Assembly (NCBI GenBank): GCA_963644945.1
Contig: CAVIQK010000009.1
Span: 4,923-68,922, forward strand
Source of the DNA: CAVIQK01 sp963644945
GTDB lineage: Bacteria > Bacillota > Clostridia > Christensenellales > DTU072
DNA length: 64,000 bases
Direction: 5' to 3'
Part shown: positions 43,541-51,091 of the stretch, one piece after another
How the letters are laid out: the number at the start of each line of letters is the position of its first letter
Numbering within the stretch: the first letter of the stretch is position 1
The notes under the pieces: generated by a model
What the model saw: the letters and a program-made list of their open reading frames with translations, nothing else
What the model was told of the DNA's origin: nothing
Database searches by the model: none
Program-made: the position numbers and the translations under genes

Positions 43541-43831
43541 TTATTTGCCGTTGTCTTCTTTTTCGTCTGCTTGATTTTGGGCTTCTAACTCTTTTTCTTT
43601 TTTGGCTCTTACCGATTGGACGGTTTTGTTGAGAACCATTGTGAGAATGATGATAATGCCGATTACGATGAATATCGCAAGGCAACCTTTCCACATGATA
43701 TCAAGGGAGGACAAGACATTTTTTCCTATAGACGAACTTTCGGCAGTCCCCGACAAAGTGCCGGACAAAGGCAATAATTCCGTACCGGACGTACCGCTTA
43801 ATACTAAACCTAGTAAACCTAATATTTTCAT
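43541..43831 (-). CDS. OadG-like gamma subunit of a Na+-pumping decarboxylase
   Basis: A small single-pass membrane protein of 96 residues. It has an N-terminal hydrophobic Gly/Ser/Thr-rich stretch that may be a signal peptide, one strong membrane helix (about 46-68), and a Lys/Glu-rich cytoplasmic tail. This matches the OadG family, which holds the alpha/beta subunits together and binds metal through its tail in classical pumps. The size and topology fit, but the tail is short and the sequence is weakly conserved. It lies 9 nt after oadB. Confidence 0.75.
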   Translation of the reverse strand: MKILGLLGLVLSGTSGTELLPLSGTLSGTAESSSIGKNVLSSLDIMWKGCLAIFIVIGIIIILTMVLNKTVQSVRAKKEKELEAQNQADEKEDNGK

Positions 43832-43840
43832 AATGCCCTC

Positions 43841-44956
43841 CTAACCTAAAACTAATTGGATGATGAGTCCGCCGACTATTGCCGAAGCGATTTGTCCCGA
43901 TACGTTGGCGCCTATTGCATGCATCAAAAGGTGGTTGGTGGGATCTTCTTTGAGTCCCATTTTTTGGACGACACGTGATGCCATGGGGAAGGCGGAAATG
44001 CCGGCTGCTCCGATCATGGGGTTGATTTTCTTCTTGGAGAAAAGGTTGAGGAATTTGCAACAAAATACGCCTGCTACGGTGTCAAACACGAAGGCAAACA
44101 AACCGAATGCCATGATCATCAAGGTTTCGACTCGCACAAAGTTTTCGGCTTGCATTTGGAAAGCGACGGTGATGCCGAGAAGTAAGGTGATGAGATTGGA
44201 TAGAGTGGTTTGGGCGGTTTTGTTCATGGTTTCGAGGACTCCGCACTCTCTTATTAGGTTGCCGAACATTAGGAAACCTACCAGCGCCAAAGATTTGGGG
44301 GCGATAAGACCGGAGACTAATGTTACCAAAATCGGGAACAAGATGCGAGTGATTTTCGGGATCGTCACAGAGTTGAAGTCCATGCGAATGAGTCGCTCTT
44401 TTTTGGTGGTGATGCACTTGACTACTGCCGGTTGGATGATAGGGACAAGTGCCATGTAGGAGTAGGCTACGACAAGAATCGGGCCGAGGTAATTGCTGTC
44501 GAGTGTCTGGGCGACCAAAATGGAGGTGGGGCCGTCGGCTGCGCCGATTATACCGATAGAGGCGGCATCTTTTAGGTCAAAACCGCAAGCGGAGGCTAGA
44601 AGAATCGTAAGGAATATACCGAATTGAGCGGATCCGCCTATTATGAATAATTTTGGGTTGCTGAGAAGGGGACCGAAGTCTATCATGGCGCCTATACCGA
44701 TAAACAGTAGGACGGGCATGGCTTCGGAGGCTTCTATTCCTACTTCGAACAACCACTGAATAATGCCTTGTCCCTCGGCGGAGGTTAGGACATTGGAAAG
44801 CGGAATATTGACGAGAATAGCGCCAAAACCCATAGGGAGTAAAAGTGCGGGTTCCATGTCCTTTTTGATGGCAAGGAAGATGAGAATGCCGCCTATTACC
44901 CACATGATGACGTGTTGGTAAGTGATCTGGCTGACAGATTGAAGTAGGTACTCCAT
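43841..44956 (-). CDS. oadB: OadB-family Na+-translocating decarboxylase beta subunit
   Basis: A polytopic membrane protein of 371 residues. The beta subunit couples decarboxylation of carboxybiotin to Na+ export. The hallmark GIIGAADGPTSIL lies around residue 145, and the GAIPMDFG-type region appears as IGIGAMIDFGPLL. No alpha (carboxyltransferase) or biotin-carrier gene is in the window, so it is either an orphan that uses distant partners or a repurposed transporter. It lies directly downstream of a yybP-ykoY-like riboswitch, and the gene upstream is bioY, which fits a need for biotin. AAGGAG precedes the ATG. Confidence 0.93.
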   Translation of the reverse strand: MEYLLQSVSQITYQHVIMWVIGGILIFLAIKKDMEPALLLPMGFGAILVNIPLSNVLTSAEGQGIIQWLFEVGIEASEAMPVLLFIGIGAMIDFGPLLSNPKLFIIGGSAQFGIFLTILLASACGFDLKDAASIGIIGAADGPTSILVAQTLDSNYLGPILVVAYSYMALVPIIQPAVVKCITTKKERLIRMDFNSVTIPKITRILFPILVTLVSGLIAPKSLALVGFLMFGNLIRECGVLETMNKTAQTTLSNLITLLLGITVAFQMQAENFVRVETLMIMAFGLFAFVFDTVAGVFCCKFLNLFSKKKINPMIGAAGISAFPMASRVVQKMGLKEDPTNHLLMHAIGANVSGQIASAIVGGLIIQLVLG

Positions 44957-44972
44957 AATCTTTTTGCTCCTT

Positions 44973-45097
44973 AAAAAAAATTAACCGACCGTAAAAATAC
45001 AGTCGGTCTTGTCGTTTCAAATTAAACCGAGAAGATGATCTTCCGTGTTAGCGATTTAATTCCGCACAAGGGCGGTGACTACTCCCCGATAGAAATC
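44973..45097 (-). promoter_or_regulatory. yybP-ykoY (Mn2+) riboswitch candidate upstream of oadB
   Basis: The leader RNA begins near 45097. Its 5' segment reads UCGGGGAGUAG (45079-45089) and its 3' segment CAAGACCGA (45003-45011); UCGG pairs with CCGA as P1. Between them are a CCGC/GCGG hairpin, a UCGCUAACACGG loop, and an AAUUAAA/UUUAAUU helix. This follows the segment order of the known manganese riboswitch (AAAGGGGAGUAGC ... UCGUCAAUUCGUG ... CAAGACCUUU). The 3' strand of P1 is also half of a terminator hairpin (44984-45007), followed by eight U and the oadB ribosome binding site. Ligand binding should therefore favour P1 and turn oadB on. Metal identity is inferred from the family. Confidence 0.8.
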
Positions 45098-45103
45098 TAT
45101 ATT

Positions 45104-45132
45104 ATTATACAAAAATTGCGAGTAGGTGTCAA
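45104..45132 (-). promoter_or_regulatory. Perfect consensus promoter of the riboswitch-oadB-oadG operon
   Basis: TTGACA at 45127-45132, a 17-nt spacer and TATAAT at 45104-45109. The -35 box overlaps the end of bioY, so the operon has a promoter separate from bioY. Confidence 0.85.
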
Positions 45133-45698
45133 GGCTTTTTGGGAGTGACGAGATTTTGGAGAGATCTGCGGGATGCGACAAAGTAGGCGAGAAGGAGTTT
45201 CATTAGGTCGGGAATTATGTAGGGGACTACGCATAGGGTGAGAGCGGACGACAAGGAAATAGTTTTGTCTAGGCGGACGGTATAGACGTACATAAACCAA
45301 ACGGTGCCGAAGGCGTAGCAACAAGCGAGTCCTAATAGCATGAAGAAAATCCCTAGGAAATACCGCATAAATTCTGATTTTAGGTGAAAAAGGGTGGGGA
45401 CTCCGGAAAGGGATGACAAGAGTAAAAAGCCGAATATATAACCGCCGGTAGGTCCTAGAAGGGCGGGGATGCCAGAAGAAAAACCCGAAAAGACGGGGAC
45501 ACCGACAAGGCCTAGTAAAATGTAGATCGCTACTGCTATTGTCGATTTTATGGGGCCTAAAAGAAGGGCAATGCATGTGACGGAGAAGGTTTGCAAAGTG
45601 ACGGGTATAGTAAAGACGGGGACGGAGATGAGAGCCGACAGAGAGATTATGGCAACCGACAAGGCAATATTTACTAAGTTTTGGGTGAGTGGTTTCAT
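45129..45698 (-). CDS. bioY: Biotin transporter substrate-binding membrane protein BioY
   Basis: The S component of a biotin ECF transporter. It has 189 residues with about six hydrophobic segments and the conserved LGLVGVPVFSGFSSGIPALLGPTGGYIFGF region (about 62-90), the signature of BioY. The energising EcfA/A'/T proteins are not in the window. A consensus promoter ends 6 nt before the ATG, and no Shine-Dalgarno is present, which predicts a leaderless mRNA. Its position upstream of the Na+-decarboxylase genes is consistent with a biotin-dependent pump. Confidence 0.92.
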   Translation of the reverse strand: MKPLTQNLVNIALSVAIISLSALISVPVFTIPVTLQTFSVTCIALLLGPIKSTIAVAIYILLGLVGVPVFSGFSSGIPALLGPTGGYIFGFLLLSSLSGVPTLFHLKSEFMRYFLGIFFMLLGLACCYAFGTVWFMYVYTVRLDKTISLSSALTLCVVPYIIPDLMKLLLAYFVASRRSLQNLVTPKKP

Positions 45699-45704
45699 AA
45701 TGAT

Positions 45705-45733
45705 ATTTTATTACCGAGAAGGGATGTTGTCAA
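45705..45733 (-). promoter_or_regulatory. Promoter of bioY (leaderless)
   Basis: Perfect TTGACA at 45728-45733, a 17-nt spacer and TAAAAT at 45705-45710. The ATG at 45698 is 6 nt away, so transcription should begin at its first base. Confidence 0.8.
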
Positions 45734-45765
45734 CGGTACGCATTATTATATATATAATATATTAG

Positions 45766-46235
45766 AGTAGTAAAAATACAATATAAATATGGGGGGTGAA
45801 ATGTGTAGGGGTGAAATGTGTAGGGGCGGTAAGTGTGAGATGATGAAAAAAGTATGTGAAAAGTGAAAGGAAGTGAAAAGGTGAAATTGTGGGGAAAAAG
45901 GCAAAATGTGAGTTTTTGGGAGAAAAGTGGGGAAAACGGGCAGAATCTAGCAAAAAGGCGAAAAAAGAAATGTGAAATGTAGGGGGAAAATATGAAAAAA
46001 TGATGACTTACGGTAAAAAAGGAGTAAAACTAAATTTTCACAAAAGGCAAAAACTTGGGCCAAAAGTGTGAAAAATCGATGTGAAGTGTGAAAGATTTGT
46101 GAATATTGAAAAAATTTTCAACCTTGATATTGACTTAAATATGAAATATTTGGTAAAAGTCTATTGTCACTTAACACAAGGGGCAACCCGAAACCGACGA
46201 AAGTCGCAACAAAAAATTATTTAGGAGATAAAATA
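45766..46235 (+). other. Purine-rich non-coding region with repeated GTGAAA words and leader hairpins
   Basis: About 470 nt with no gene I can support. The plus strand is strikingly poor in C. It has a 15-nt tandem duplication (45793-45807 and 45808-45822, GGGGTGAAATGTGTA) and nine exact GTGAAA words between 45794 and about 46095. Near the 3' end, an AT-rich stretch with TTGACT may hold a promoter. The transcribed leader would contain two small hairpins, GGG-CAA-CCC and CGAC-GAAA-GTCG, then a TTTAGGAG site before the ATG at 46236. It may bind a regulator or be a long structured leader. Confidence 0.6.
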
Positions 46236-46332
46236 ATGAAAAAGACAAACCTTATCACAACCTTAGCGCTTGTCGTGATTGTCGCTATTGCTCTTTCTAC
46301 AGCAACATACGCATGGTACACAAGCCAATCGA
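46236..46332 (+). CDS. SipW-type secreted protein, N terminus only (body in assembly gap)
   Basis: The first 32 codons survive before the N run. The encoded peptide starts MKKTNLITTLALVVIVAIA and then STATYAWYTSQS, which fits signal peptides processed by SipW-like signal peptidases, as in TasA/CalY-type and related surface proteins. A GGAG site precedes the ATG. If the frame stays open through the gap, it would end at 47192, but gap length and frame are unknown. The mature protein cannot be described. Its long upstream region suggests dedicated regulation. Confidence 0.65.
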
Positions 46333-47175
46333 NNNNNNNNNNNNNNNNNNNNNNNNNNNNNNNNNNNNNNNNNNNNNNNNNNNNNNNNNNNNNNNNNNNN
46401 NNNNNNNNNNNNNNNNNNNNNNNNNNNNNNNNNNNNNNNNNNNNNNNNNNNNNNNNNNNNNNNNNNNNNNNNNNNNNNNNNNNNNNNNNNNNNNNNNNNN
46501 NNNNNNNNNNNNNNNNNNNNNNNNNNNNNNNNNNNNNNNNNNNNNNNNNNNNNNNNNNNNNNNNNNNNNNNNNNNNNNNNNNNNNNNNNNNNNNNNNNNN
46601 NNNNNNNNNNNNNNNNNNNNNNNNNNNNNNNNNNNNNNNNNNNNNNNNNNNNNNNNNNNNNNNNNNNNNNNNNNNNNNNNNNNNNNNNNNNNNNNNNNNN
46701 NNNNNNNNNNNNNNNNNNNNNNNNNNNNNNNNNNNNNNNNNNNNNNNNNNNNNNNNNNNNNNNNNNNNNNNNNNNNNNNNNNNNNNNNNNNNNNNNNNNN
46801 NNNNNNNNNNNNNNNNNNNNNNNNNNNNNNNNNNNNNNNNNNNNNNNNNNNNNNNNNNNNNNNNNNNNNNNNNNNNNNNNNNNNNNNNNNNNNNNNNNNN
46901 NNNNNNNNNNNNNNNNNNNNNNNNNNNNNNNNNNNNNNNNNNNNNNNNNNNNNNNNNNNNNNNNNNNNNNNNNNNNNNNNNNNNNNNNNNNNNNNNNNNN
47001 NNNNNNNNNNNNNNNNNNNNNNNNNNNNNNNNNNNNNNNNNNNNNNNNNNNNNNNNNNNNNNNNNNNNNNNNNNNNNNNNNNNNNNNNNNNNNNNNNNNN
47101 NNNNNNNNNNNNNNNNNNNNNNNNNNNNNNNNNNNNNNNNNNNNNNNNNNNNNNNNNNNNNNNNNNNNNNNNNNN
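46333..47175. other. Assembly gap (843 N)
   Basis: A run of 843 undetermined bases covering nearly all of the SipW-type gene and possibly more. Such gaps often mark internal repeats or paralogous copies that short reads cannot resolve. Confidence 0.99.
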
Positions 47176-47197
47176 TAACGACAAGCAAATAAAATAG

Positions 47198-47217
47198 AAG
47201 AGACCGAAAGGTCTCTT
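47198..47217. terminator. Bidirectional rho-independent terminator
   Basis: An 8-bp stem (AAGAGACC/GGTCTCTT) with a GAAA loop and U-rich runs on both sides. It can end the plus-strand gene in the gap and the minus-strand phage cassette. Confidence 0.85.
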
Positions 47218-47265
47218 TTATTTTGGTAAAATGTGAGTAGTAACTTAGGTTGGACTACTTGGGGT

Positions 47266-47511
47266 TTAGTCGGAAGGGGTGTTTTTCAAGGAGGACACTC
47301 CTTCTTTTAGGTCGGTTTTGAGTTCTTCTACCGACTTTTTGATTTCTACTACTACTTGTAGGGATGAGGTGAGGGTTTCGATCGTGGTGCGATACTTCTC
47401 TTCTCGTGTTTTGGAATCTTTCAAGAGATAGAAAAACAAGAAAACGAAAAGTGCTGCCCAGATGCCGGTGTTGGTGACTGTTTCGATTATACTAGTGGTC
47501 AAGGTGTCCAT
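47266..47511 (-). CDS. BhlA/UviB-like holin
   Basis: An 81-residue protein with one N-terminal membrane helix (about 16-31, TGIWAALFVFLFFYLL) followed by LKDSKTREEKYRTTIETLTSSL and a charged coiled tail. This matches the BhlA/UviB holin-like family found at the ends of phage late operons and on bacteriocin plasmids. It is last in the head cassette; no endolysin follows. AAGGAG precedes the ATG and overlaps the stop of a 35-codon ORF. Confidence 0.82.
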   Translation of the reverse strand: MDTLTTSIIETVTNTGIWAALFVFLFFYLLKDSKTREEKYRTTIETLTSSLQVVVEIKKSVEELKTDLKEGVSSLKNTPSD

Positions 47512-47520
47512 ATTGCTCCT

Positions 47521-47628
47521 TTAACCCTTGAGGAGGGTTTTGATTTCTTTTAGAAGGCTAACTATTTCTTCTAAAATAGTGATGCTATATTCGTAATACT
47601 TATATTTGAGATCTTCTTTGTTCTGCAT
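47521..47628 (-). CDS. Small phage ORF (35 codons), unknown function
   Basis: A 35-residue reading frame between the gp10-like gene and the holin. It overlaps the former by 29 nt and ends 9 nt before the holin start. The product (beginning MQNKEDLKYKYYEY, ending KEIKTLLKG) has a Leu/Ile heptad pattern and could form a short coiled coil. The start has only a weak purine-rich site. Its placement fits translational coupling, but without homologues it remains tentative. Confidence 0.45.
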   Translation of the reverse strand: MQNKEDLKYKYYEYSITILEEIVSLLKEIKTLLKG

Positions 47629-49036
47629 TGTACTTTTTGATTGTTTCCATTTCGTATTTTATGGGGAATATTAATACTTCTCCTGCCGTAACGTCTAGGC
47701 GGATACAAAATCTGTTGTAGGGGAGATTGACGATAAGTTCTCTTTCTTGCATGCTACCTTTGATTTTGAAGGAGATTTCGGCTGTATCGGTCGATACGGT
47801 GAGAGTGACATCGGCGGTTGACTTAACAAATATCCGTCTTAGTATGTGGGTGCCGCTAGTTAGGACATGAACGTTGGGGGTGAGATAGGTGCCCTTTATA
47901 TATTGGTCGCCTATATGGGGGTAGCGAGACTCCGACAAGGTCATTATTCTATATGAATGGTTTTGGTAGGACACTAGGGACAAGGCGACTTTGGGGGAGG
48001 ATGTAAGGGAGGACGGGAATATTTGGTGGAAGGTTGCTCCCCTAAATATGTCGATATATTTTTCCCTAGGGGAATAGACGACGAAACCGTCTTGTTTGTC
48101 GTGCTTTGTTCTATCTAATATTCCTTCTATCTCGCCAAGGACGGTGCATGATATAAAATATTTGTCCGCTGCCGAAAAGCATTCTACCGGTGAGGTAAGG
48201 TCTATCAAGGGAAAAACTTCTCTTAGGACTCTCACTCCGTCATAGCCGTCAAATTTGATAAAGCCTGCGGTGGTCATAAAATAGAGGTCGCCTCTTACTA
48301 TTCTTGCTGTGTTTTTTTGCGTGATGCCGAAAAAGGTGAAGGCTTTTTCTACTTCTTGCCTACCTACTTCTACTTTGGCAATGCCTTCGGTCATTAGGAC
48401 GAAAAGAGTATCATGTAGGGTAAACAATGAGATGGCTTGTCCTAATTTTGTAGGGAGTTTTATGGTGGTAGCGGAGTCTTTGAGATCGGAGGGGGTGGGG
48501 GACGTGGTGAGATAGACTTCGGTCAACCCTAAAAATACGTGGGTTTTGTCGTGGTAGGCATGGTCTATTGTGGGGGGTGCGGTCATTTTTTCTACACTTG
48601 TAGGGGTGAAATAGATGAGATCTCCGCCGTCTACCAAAATATAATTTTCGGTGTAGGTGTCAAAATAGGGGTAGCCTTGTACGGAAGTGTCGGGGCTTGC
48701 CTTGATGCCGGTGTTGGAGTAGGTAGCGTCTAGGAGATTAAGGAGCCATATTTGTCCTTTTAGGGCGGTGGAGCCACATAAGATTATGAGTTTTTCGGTT
48801 TTGGGGTTTTCGGATGTCCAAAGCCATGTTTTGATCGGGGCAAACATGGATAAGCCCGAAAGCGTGCCGACGGTGATGTCGTCTAGTCCGTAGGCGCCGT
48901 TTATCGACGTGTCTCTCGGGAAAAGGTTGTAGAAGTACGGGGAACCGTTGCTCATTATGTCGGGGTTGCCCGATGCCAAAATGCCGTCAAATTTTCCTTT
49001 GCATGTGTAGGTGTCGGTTTTGATGAATTCGGTCAT
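47600..49036 (-). CDS. Phage structural protein, P22 gp10-like (tail hub/DNA stabilisation) candidate
   Basis: A 478-residue beta-rich protein with no signal peptide or membrane helix. It follows the connector gene by a 4-nt overlap (ATGA) in the order portal-scaffold-coat-connector-this. In P22-like short-tailed phages that place is taken by gp10, a 472-residue packaged-DNA stabilisation hub with propeller-like repeats. The repeated pattern of short strands such as YFYNLFPRD, DLYFMTTAGFIKFDGYDG and DKYFISCTV suits a propeller. The call rests on size, order and fold impression, not on a recognised motif. Confidence 0.55.
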   Translation of the reverse strand: MTEFIKTDTYTCKGKFDGILASGNPDIMSNGSPYFYNLFPRDTSINGAYGLDDITVGTLSGLSMFAPIKTWLWTSENPKTEKLIILCGSTALKGQIWLLNLLDATYSNTGIKASPDTSVQGYPYFDTYTENYILVDGGDLIYFTPTSVEKMTAPPTIDHAYHDKTHVFLGLTEVYLTTSPTPSDLKDSATTIKLPTKLGQAISLFTLHDTLFVLMTEGIAKVEVGRQEVEKAFTFFGITQKNTARIVRGDLYFMTTAGFIKFDGYDGVRVLREVFPLIDLTSPVECFSAADKYFISCTVLGEIEGILDRTKHDKQDGFVVYSPREKYIDIFRGATFHQIFPSSLTSSPKVALSLVSYQNHSYRIMTLSESRYPHIGDQYIKGTYLTPNVHVLTSGTHILRRIFVKSTADVTLTVSTDTAEISFKIKGSMQERELIVNLPYNRFCIRLDVTAGEVLIFPIKYEMETIKKYNAEQRRSQI

Positions 49037-49572
49037 ATAAATTGTTTTCCTTTTATGATGCCTGCAGGCGTGGGGGTGGTGGGGAATAGGTCTTGGACGA
49101 CGCTCGCGAATATCGATTGGTAATAGGTGCCTTCGGTCGTTAGGCCTTTTCCGAAGTAGTATCTTGCTAGGACGGCAGATTCGAGGACTTTCGGGGTGAG
49201 AACTCGGGGGAAGGGTAGCGGGGCGGTTTTGGACGATGGGATCTCGGGGTAGGTAAGGACGGTCAAATCTGCCGATCCTTCGATTTTTGCCGTCAAGATG
49301 TCGCCTTCGATTGTGGTGGGGTATCTAGTGCCGTTTTTTCGTAGGGAAAGGACTCTTTTTATCGGGGTATTAAGGGAGGTCAAATCAAATTTTCCGTCCG
49401 TAAGTTCTATGGGGAAAGTGGCTTTTGATACAATGTATTTAAGTGCCACATCTTCGAGAGTGGATCGCACTACCGAGTCAATGTAGGTGTCTTGGGTGGT
49501 GTCGGTGAGGATGCCGTCGGATGAATTGAATATCGTGGTTTTGACTTGGTCGATTAGGTCTTTTATGGTCAT
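49033..49572 (-). CDS. Phage head-tail connector/adaptor protein
   Basis: A 179-residue protein from the ATG at 49572, which has AAGGAG. The N-terminal helices (TIKDLIDQVKTTIFNS, and a stretch with DTYIDSVVRSTLEDVALKYI) and the later AVLARYYFGKGLTTEG helix resemble gp6/gp4-type adaptor proteins. These form a ring under the portal and link it to the tail. The size is near P22 gp4 (166). Position after the coat gene supports this. A longer frame from 49680 overlaps the previous gene and is unlikely. Confidence 0.65.
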   Translation of the reverse strand: MTIKDLIDQVKTTIFNSSDGILTDTTQDTYIDSVVRSTLEDVALKYIVSKATFPIELTDGKFDLTSLNTPIKRVLSLRKNGTRYPTTIEGDILTAKIEGSADLTVLTYPEIPSSKTAPLPFPRVLTPKVLESAVLARYYFGKGLTTEGTYYQSIFASVVQDLFPTTPTPAGIIKGKQFI

Positions 49573-49582
49573 GATGCTCCTT

Positions 49583-49921
49583 TTATTGCCCCTCAAAAGA
49601 GGGGCAACTTGTGTAAGTCGACAGGGCTTGGTCAACGGCTTCGTATAACTTCTCTTCCGTATTTTTGCTTTGTTCCGCAATAAGTCTTTGGTTTTCTTGG
49701 TCTATTTCTTTTATTAGGCGGTCGAGGTTTTGGACTCGGGTTTTTAGGGTGTAGGTCAAGGCTCGTTGGTCAAGGGTTTTGTACGGAAAAGTCAAAATGT
49801 AGGTCGGGCGAAGTCTTTTGGTGTGGAGGCTGTACTCTCCCCCTCTATATTCGATGAAATAGTCGGGGGAGATTGACTTTATGCGATTTGCAATATTATA
49901 TAAGTCGTGTTTTACTTCCAT
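49583..49921 (-). CDS. Phage protein of unknown function (after coat gene)
   Basis: A 112-residue protein starting at an ATG that overlaps the coat stop codon as TAATG. It begins MEVKHDLYNIANRIKS, has a short beta part (YFIEYRGGEYSLHTKR), and then a long helix rich in Gln/Glu/Lys (about 60-100). I do not recognise a family. The tight coupling to the coat gene suggests a structural or assembly role. Confidence 0.7.
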   Translation of the reverse strand: MEVKHDLYNIANRIKSISPDYFIEYRGGEYSLHTKRLRPTYILTFPYKTLDQRALTYTLKTRVQNLDRLIKEIDQENQRLIAEQSKNTEEKLYEAVDQALSTYTSCPSFEGQ

Positions 49922-51090
49922 TATTGCGTGATGCCTGTGAACTTCTGTTGGGCGCAACCTTTGGTGCAGATAAGGTTGGCATATTTGACTAGCGTTGCCG
50001 AATAGGCGGCTTTGTTGGGGATCTGGTGGAGTACGGAGCCGTTGACTCCGCCTTCGATCCAATCCCAGTCGTTGAGGGAGCAGAGTTTGAAGTCTTGGGT
50101 GTTGAGAATCATCATTTCGCCGACTCCTACGAATCTGCTTGCGACGACGGGAACGCCCGAAAACGAGAGTGCTTTGAAGCCTCCGTCTAGGTTGAGATAG
50201 TCAACGTTGGTGCCTTTTTCGGCTATTAGACGGTGGTAAATCTTGCGAACGTCGTAGGAACACATGACGAGGTCGGGGTGGGTGCCGGATAAGATTTCGG
50301 AGCGATCGAAGGCGTCTTGGATGGCATCGAGAGTCAAGGTGGAAAGGGTGGTTTTGGTGCCTTTTATTTGGGGGTAGGCGGCGTTGTTCACTCCGTAGGT
50401 CGTGGTTTCCGTAGGGTCGAAAATGTAATTTATGCCGTTGATTTCGTTGTTGTAGTTGCCTGGGATGAATAGGGCGGTGTCAACGTCTGCCGTCAAGGTT
50501 TTGGACAACGTGACTAACTTGTTTTCGTAGTCGATTTTGGTGATGACCGCTTGGTCGGTGATGTCGCCGGAATAGCCGAGAGATCCTCTCTTCATGGCGA
50601 CGACGTTCATGCCGATTTGGAGGCGATCGACGGTGTCTAGGGTGTATTTGGGGGCTTTGGTGATGTCTTTTATGATTGCCATGATGCCGTAGGGCGTGCC
50701 GATAAGCGCTCTTTCGAAGTGGTATTTTGCACTCTGCAAAAGGGAATTCATCTCCACTCCTATTGCCGAAACCATGGCGGAGGAGCCGAGTTCGGATGCC
50801 CTTAAAATTTTATCCGATATTTCGGCTTTGCCGTAGATGTTGCGAAGGGGGGCGGTGAGTGTCATGTAGGGGCGATCGCTATATTCCGGTATGGTCGCAT
50901 CTTCGCTCGTCATGTAAACGTTGCTGTTGAATTTGAGGGGGACGGTGCATTGGATTTCTTTGCCGACGATTTCTTCGTTGCCTTTCTTGATCATGGAAAG
51001 GAAGGGGGATGTCGTCTTTTCGATTTGGGCGGTAAGGGCGTCACGATATACGGTGCGAAGTAGTGCATCTGCATTGGTAAGATTGAGCAT
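49921..51090 (-). CDS. Phage major capsid protein
   Basis: A 389-residue coat protein. It begins with an N-terminal helix (MLNLTNADALLRTVYRDAL), then a strand-rich extended loop (GKEIQCTVPLKFNSNVYMTSEDA), a P-domain-like helix with MNSLLQSAKYHFERALIGT, and a C-terminal A-domain (VMCSYDVRKIYHRLIAEKG, VPVVASRFVG). The order is consistent with an HK97-fold coat of the kind found in short-tailed phages that use a separate scaffold. A separate scaffold gene lies directly upstream, 1 nt away. Confidence 0.82.
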   Translation of the reverse strand: MLNLTNADALLRTVYRDALTAQIEKTTSPFLSMIKKGNEEIVGKEIQCTVPLKFNSNVYMTSEDATIPEYSDRPYMTLTAPLRNIYGKAEISDKILRASELGSSAMVSAIGVEMNSLLQSAKYHFERALIGTPYGIMAIIKDITKAPKYTLDTVDRLQIGMNVVAMKRGSLGYSGDITDQAVITKIDYENKLVTLSKTLTADVDTALFIPGNYNNEINGINYIFDPTETTTYGVNNAAYPQIKGTKTTLSTLTLDAIQDAFDRSEILSGTHPDLVMCSYDVRKIYHRLIAEKGTNVDYLNLDGGFKALSFSGVPVVASRFVGVGEMMILNTQDFKLCSLNDWDWIEGGVNGSVLHQIPNKAAYSATLVKYANLICTKGCAQQKFTGITQ

Positions 51091-51091
51091 T

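Noticed and set aside
45762..45953. 63-residue minus-strand ORF in the purine-rich region
   Set aside because: Its Phe/Pro/His/Thr-rich sequence simply reflects the C-poor repeats on the plus strand; there is no ribosome binding site.
46160..46210. c-di-GMP-I (GEMM) riboswitch before the SipW-type gene
   Set aside because: The segment GTCAC...CACAAGGGGCAACCC resembles the first part of the motif, but the GACGCAAAGCC core and the second helix are absent.
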